From contig CAMJUL010000028.1 in NCBI GenBank assembly GCA_946408995.1, positions 1 to 46,074 of the forward strand: DNA of 46,074 bases, in the 5' to 3' direction. Source of the stretch: an uncultured Clostridia bacterium (GTDB lineage: Bacteria; Bacillota; Clostridia; Christensenellales; Aristaeellaceae). Below, in pieces: positions 42,631 to 46,074 of the stretch. Position 1 is the first letter of the stretch. Each line of letters starts with the position of its first letter. The notes under the pieces are model-generated. The model had not been told where the DNA came from. It ran no database searches and saw only the letters and a program-made list of their open reading frames with translations. A program made the translations under genes and the position numbers.

Positions 42631-42645
42631 CAAGAACGCTTTGAA

Positions 42646-43860
<1,215 letters not shown>

Positions 43861-43883
43861 GGGAATCTCCTCCTTAAACGTTC

Positions 43884-43971
43884 AAACGCGTTTTTGATGC
43901 CGGATAGCATAGCCGGCGGTGCTTGAGTTGGCCGGCATCAGCCGGTGGCTTTCACACGTTAAACGTATGAA
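43884..43971 (-). other. Structured spacer between tRNA-Gly and tuf
   Basis: Contains a near-perfect palindrome TTCACACGTT-a-AACGTATGAA (43951-43971), directly 3' of the tRNA CCA; an 8-bp inverted repeat GATGCCGG/CCGGCATC (43896-43903/43932-43939); and the palindrome AAACGCGTTT (43884-43893). No T-run follows on the minus strand, so these look like processing or mRNA-leader hairpins rather than terminators. Confidence 0.5.
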
Positions 43972-43972
43972 A

Positions 43973-44046
43973 TGGAGCGGGTGATGGGAATCGAACCCAC
44001 GTAGCCAGCTTGGGAAGCTGGAACTCTACCATTGAGTTACACCCGC
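43973..44046 (-). tRNA. tRNA-Gly (anticodon CCC)
   Basis: The cloverleaf is complete on the minus strand: acceptor GCGGGTG/CACCCGC, anticodon stem CCAGC/GCTGG with loop TTCCCAA (anticodon CCC, reads GGG), T-arm GTGGGTTCGATTCCCAT, discriminator U and an encoded CCA (43973-43975). The D-arm is short (AACTCAATGGTAGAGTT). Confidence 0.96.
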
Positions 44047-44056
44047 GTGCCTGTTT

Positions 44057-44085
44057 ATTTTATTCGACAAATCTTTCTTTGTCAA
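44057..44085 (-). promoter_or_regulatory. Sigma-A promoter of tRNA-Gly and tuf
   Basis: On the minus strand TTGACA (44080-44085) and TAAAAT (44057-44062) are 17 bases apart, 10 bases before the tRNA 5' end. No second promoter is obvious before tuf. Confidence 0.8.
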
Positions 44086-44147
44086 CAGTTATTCCAAATT
44101 TTCTCTTTTGAATTGAGCGCCCTTTGTAAAAACGACGGCCCCCGGTA

Positions 44148-44176
44148 TTGAAACCCATTAAAAGGAATGATAAAAT
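44148..44176 (+). promoter_or_regulatory. Sigma-A promoter of the L,D-transpeptidase gene
   Basis: TTGAAA (44148-44153) and TAAAAT (44171-44176) with a 17-base spacer, 26 bases before the ATG. Confidence 0.7.
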
Positions 44177-44202
44177 ATGCACAAACTGTTTAAGGAGTGT
44201 TT

Positions 44203-45930
44203 ATGTTCAGGAAGTTTTGCCTGTCATGTTTTTTCCTGGCGCTTTATGCCGCCTTTTCCTTTGGAGGCGCACTGGCGGAGGAAGAGGTCCTTTCCTTTGT
44301 GCGCGTGCCGGAGATCCTTTACCCGGGGAGGACGGAGCGCATCGTTTTCTCCGCCTCCGATGCGGGGCTTGCGGACCTTGTCCTTGAGGACGGGGAGGGC
44401 AATAACGTCTGCCCGGTTTTTTCCGGCGTCGCCGCCGCACAGGGCAGCAACAACCTGGTTTGGGACGGCCGTATGCCGGACGGGACGGCCGTGCGTCCCG
44501 GGGCGGCCCGCCTTGTATTGACCATGGGGGATGCGCGGACCGAAGCGTCCCTTGAGATCGGGGAGGAGACCATGCAGATCCTCCGGATCGGGTATGAGGA
44601 TCCTCTGCTTGCGGGCAGCGCCGCTTCCTTCCGTGTGGAATGCTCGCTGGACGGACTTGTGGAATTGAACATCCAGGATGCCCTGGGGGAATGGCATCCG
44701 ATTGCCCGTGGGGAAACGCAGGAGGGCGTCGTCCTTCTTTCCTGGGACGGCCTTTTCTCCGGGACGGTCCCTGAAGGGGGCAGGTATCCCCTTCAGGCTG
44801 TGGGAACGGACGAAAGGGGGATCAGCGGAACGGCAAAGCGGGTCGTCCTGACCATCGAGACCCCGCCGACCCCCACGCCATCGCCCACACCGGTCCCCAC
44901 GCCAACACCGTATCTCCCCTCCAAGGCGGTCGGCTTTGATTCCGGCGAAAACAGCTATTGGACGCTCCCCATCGGGGATCTGAGCGATCCGCAGCACATC
45001 TGGGAAATCATGATGCAGCCGATGACCGTCATCAGCGGAGACCAGAAAGACACCTACAAGCTTCGCAAAAACCCGGACACTTCCGCGGCCAGGGACAACC
45101 TGATCGGGGAGATCACCTGTGCGTCCCAGGGGGTGCATGTGCTTGAGAACCGTGAAGACGGCTGGTCGCTGATCGAGGCGTACAATTCTTCCTACGGCCC
45201 GGACTGTGATTCCAGGCGGGGCTATGGGAATACGGACGAGCTTTTGCGGGGCTATGTCCCTACGGACCGGCTCGAAACCGTGCAGCCGGTGGATTCCTAC
45301 GGCCTTCTGATCGATAAGCTGGAGCAGACGATGTACATTTTCCAGGACGGCCGGATCATCGGCACGCTGCTTGTATCCACCGGCCAGCCCACAAAGGCCC
45401 AGCCCTGGAACGAGACCCCGGCCGGCGAGTTCCTGATGGTCAGCAAAGTCGGCGGCTTCTACGCGGGGAATCTTTACTGCGACATGGCCATGCGGATCAA
45501 CTGCGGGTGCCTGATCCATGAAGTCCCTTATATCGGCGAATACCGGGATTATTCCTCGACGGTGCCCAAACTCGGGGCCAAAGCCAGCCATGGCTGCATC
45601 CGGGTCCAGAAGGACAAAAACGAGAACGGGCAGAACATGAAATGGCTTTGGGACAACATCAAATACAATACCAAAGTGCTGATCTGGGACGATACGGGCC
45701 GCAAGATCCCTTATCCGGATCCGGAAACGGTGGTCTATTACAATCCGACAGGAGGGCAGTATTTCCACCAGCTGCAGAATTGCCCTTCGGTCAAATCCAG
45801 GTATCTGCCTTTGGCGCCCACCACCTACGGCGCGCTGGACGAGCTCTTCAAGACGCCCAAGGCCTGTCCGTACTGCTGCACCCTGATGACCAAGGCGGAG
45901 ATCGACGCGTTCAACGCGTCCATCCAATAA
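44203..45930 (+). CDS. Exported multidomain L,D-transpeptidase (YkuD domain)
   Basis: A 575-residue exported protein. Order: signal peptide (about 1-24); two FlgD-type Ig-like domains (marks NNLVWDGRMPDGTAVRPG and LLSWDGLFSGTVPEGGRY); a Thr-Pro linker (TPTPSPTPVPTPTP, about 224-240); an SH3-like region (about 280-365); a YkuD L,D-transpeptidase domain (about 367-500) with the catalytic SHGCIRV; and a C-terminal cysteine motif (YFHQLQNCP...CPYC) like the small extracellular zinc ribbons found after secreted nucleases. It should make 3-3 peptidoglycan crosslinks or attach proteins to the wall. The start at 44203 has AAGGAG five bases upstream. Confidence 0.9.
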   Translation: MFRKFCLSCFFLALYAAFSFGGALAEEEVLSFVRVPEILYPGRTERIVFSASDAGLADLVLEDGEGNNVCPVFSGVAAAQGSNNLVWDGRMPDGTAVRPGAARLVLTMGDARTEASLEIGEETMQILRIGYEDPLLAGSAASFRVECSLDGLVELNIQDALGEWHPIARGETQEGVVLLSWDGLFSGTVPEGGRYPLQAVGTDERGISGTAKRVVLTIETPPTPTPSPTPVPTPTPYLPSKAVGFDSGENSYWTLPIGDLSDPQHIWEIMMQPMTVISGDQKDTYKLRKNPDTSAARDNLIGEITCASQGVHVLENREDGWSLIEAYNSSYGPDCDSRRGYGNTDELLRGYVPTDRLETVQPVDSYGLLIDKLEQTMYIFQDGRIIGTLLVSTGQPTKAQPWNETPAGEFLMVSKVGGFYAGNLYCDMAMRINCGCLIHEVPYIGEYRDYSSTVPKLGAKASHGCIRVQKDKNENGQNMKWLWDNIKYNTKVLIWDDTGRKIPYPDPETVVYYNPTGGQYFHQLQNCPSVKSRYLPLAPTTYGALDELFKTPKACPYCCTLMTKAEIDAFNASIQ

Positions 45931-45977
45931 ACCGGGGGGCCTCCCGGAAGGGACCGATGCTTGACGCTGCCTCCAAT

Positions 45978-46017
45978 AAAGCGGGGGGCCGGGAAGAAAG
46001 ACCCGGCCCCCCGCTTT
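45978..46017 (+). terminator. Hairpin terminator of the L,D-transpeptidase gene
   Basis: A perfect 16-bp stem AAAGCGGGGGGCCGGG/CCCGGCCCCCCGCTTT with an 8-base loop, 47 bases after the stop. Very GC-rich; the T residues lie within the stem. Confidence 0.75.
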
Positions 46018-46021
46018 GGCT

Positions 46022-46074
46022 GGTGCGCCCGGCGGCGCACGTTTCTAACGGGTGAGAGACCCGAACCCGCCCGG
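46022..46074. other. Unassigned palindromes at the window edge
   Basis: TGCGCC-cggc-GGCGCA (46024-46039) and CGGGT-gagag-ACCCG (46049-46063) are small inverted repeats. The window ends before any gene can be identified. Confidence 0.3.

Noticed and set aside
46021-46074. Possible tRNA or tmRNA 3' end at the right edge (TGG followed by a GC-rich acceptor-like stretch)
   Set aside because: The GAACCC element is too far from the supposed acceptor, and the segments fold as local palindromes instead.

Overview
The window reads as chromosomal DNA of a fairly GC-rich, anaerobic member of the Bacillota (Clostridia-like). The evidence is gene content: the CtsR-McsA-McsB-ClpC stress operon with a CtsR box, a valine T-box in front of valS, a SAM-I riboswitch in front of metK, WhiA, DUF177-L32, near-consensus sigma-A promoters and strong Shine-Dalgarno sites. 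A biotin-dependent sodium-pump decarboxylase fits a fermentative anaerobe. I cannot name the genus. No prophage, transposase, CRISPR array or rRNA is visible; there is one tRNA.

Layout. 1-2.7 kb (minus): two exported DUF6273 proteins, the second fused to a phosphodiester-glycosidase domain. 2.7-6.3 kb (minus): a TetR-led operon with a PfkB sugar kinase, an acyl-ACP thioesterase and an S66 peptidase. 6.3-8.2 kb: a 67-aa orphan protein with its own promoter and terminator, a membrane-anchored orphan, and recO. 8.3-11.2 kb (plus): an orphan, an RluA-type pseudouridine synthase and a HAD phosphatase. 11.2-16.9 kb (plus): yceD-rpmF, T-box-valS, rsmH-rsmI. 16.9-17.4 kb (minus): rpiB. 17.6-22.9 kb (plus): a five-gene biotin/sodium decarboxylase cassette holding both an acyl-CoA-type and an oxaloacetate/pyruvate-type carboxyltransferase. 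22.9-23.2 kb: a dense cluster of RNA hairpins between convergent operons. 23.2-28.0 kb (minus): a cupin regulator with potABCD polyamine uptake genes. 28.3-32.9 kb (plus): ctsR-mcsA-mcsB-clpC. 33-34.4 kb: SAM riboswitch and metK. 34.5-42.5 kb (plus): a membrane orphan, rRNA modification enzymes, a MalY-type aminotransferase, a PepV-type dipeptidase, a DUF1667 protein, manA, murB and whiA. 42.6-44.1 kb (minus): tRNA-Gly(CCC) and tuf. 44.2-45.9 kb (plus): a modular L,D-transpeptidase.

Most of the window is housekeeping: translation (valS, L32, RsmH, RsmI, RluA, RsuA, RsmC-like, EF-Tu, tRNA-Gly), cell wall (MurB, L,D-transpeptidase, S66 peptidase) and protein quality control. The unusual parts are: (1) the ATPase PotA carries about 175 extra residues, two Ig-like repeats of a type usual in surface proteins, inside its C-terminal TOBE region; (2) the decarboxylase cassette contains all three functional parts of a transcarboxylase plus a sodium-pump beta subunit that has its own insertion of about 135 residues; (3) the structured intergenic element at 22966-23121; (4) the isolated 67-aa gene. 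Family calls are from reading the protein sequences; no database search was run.
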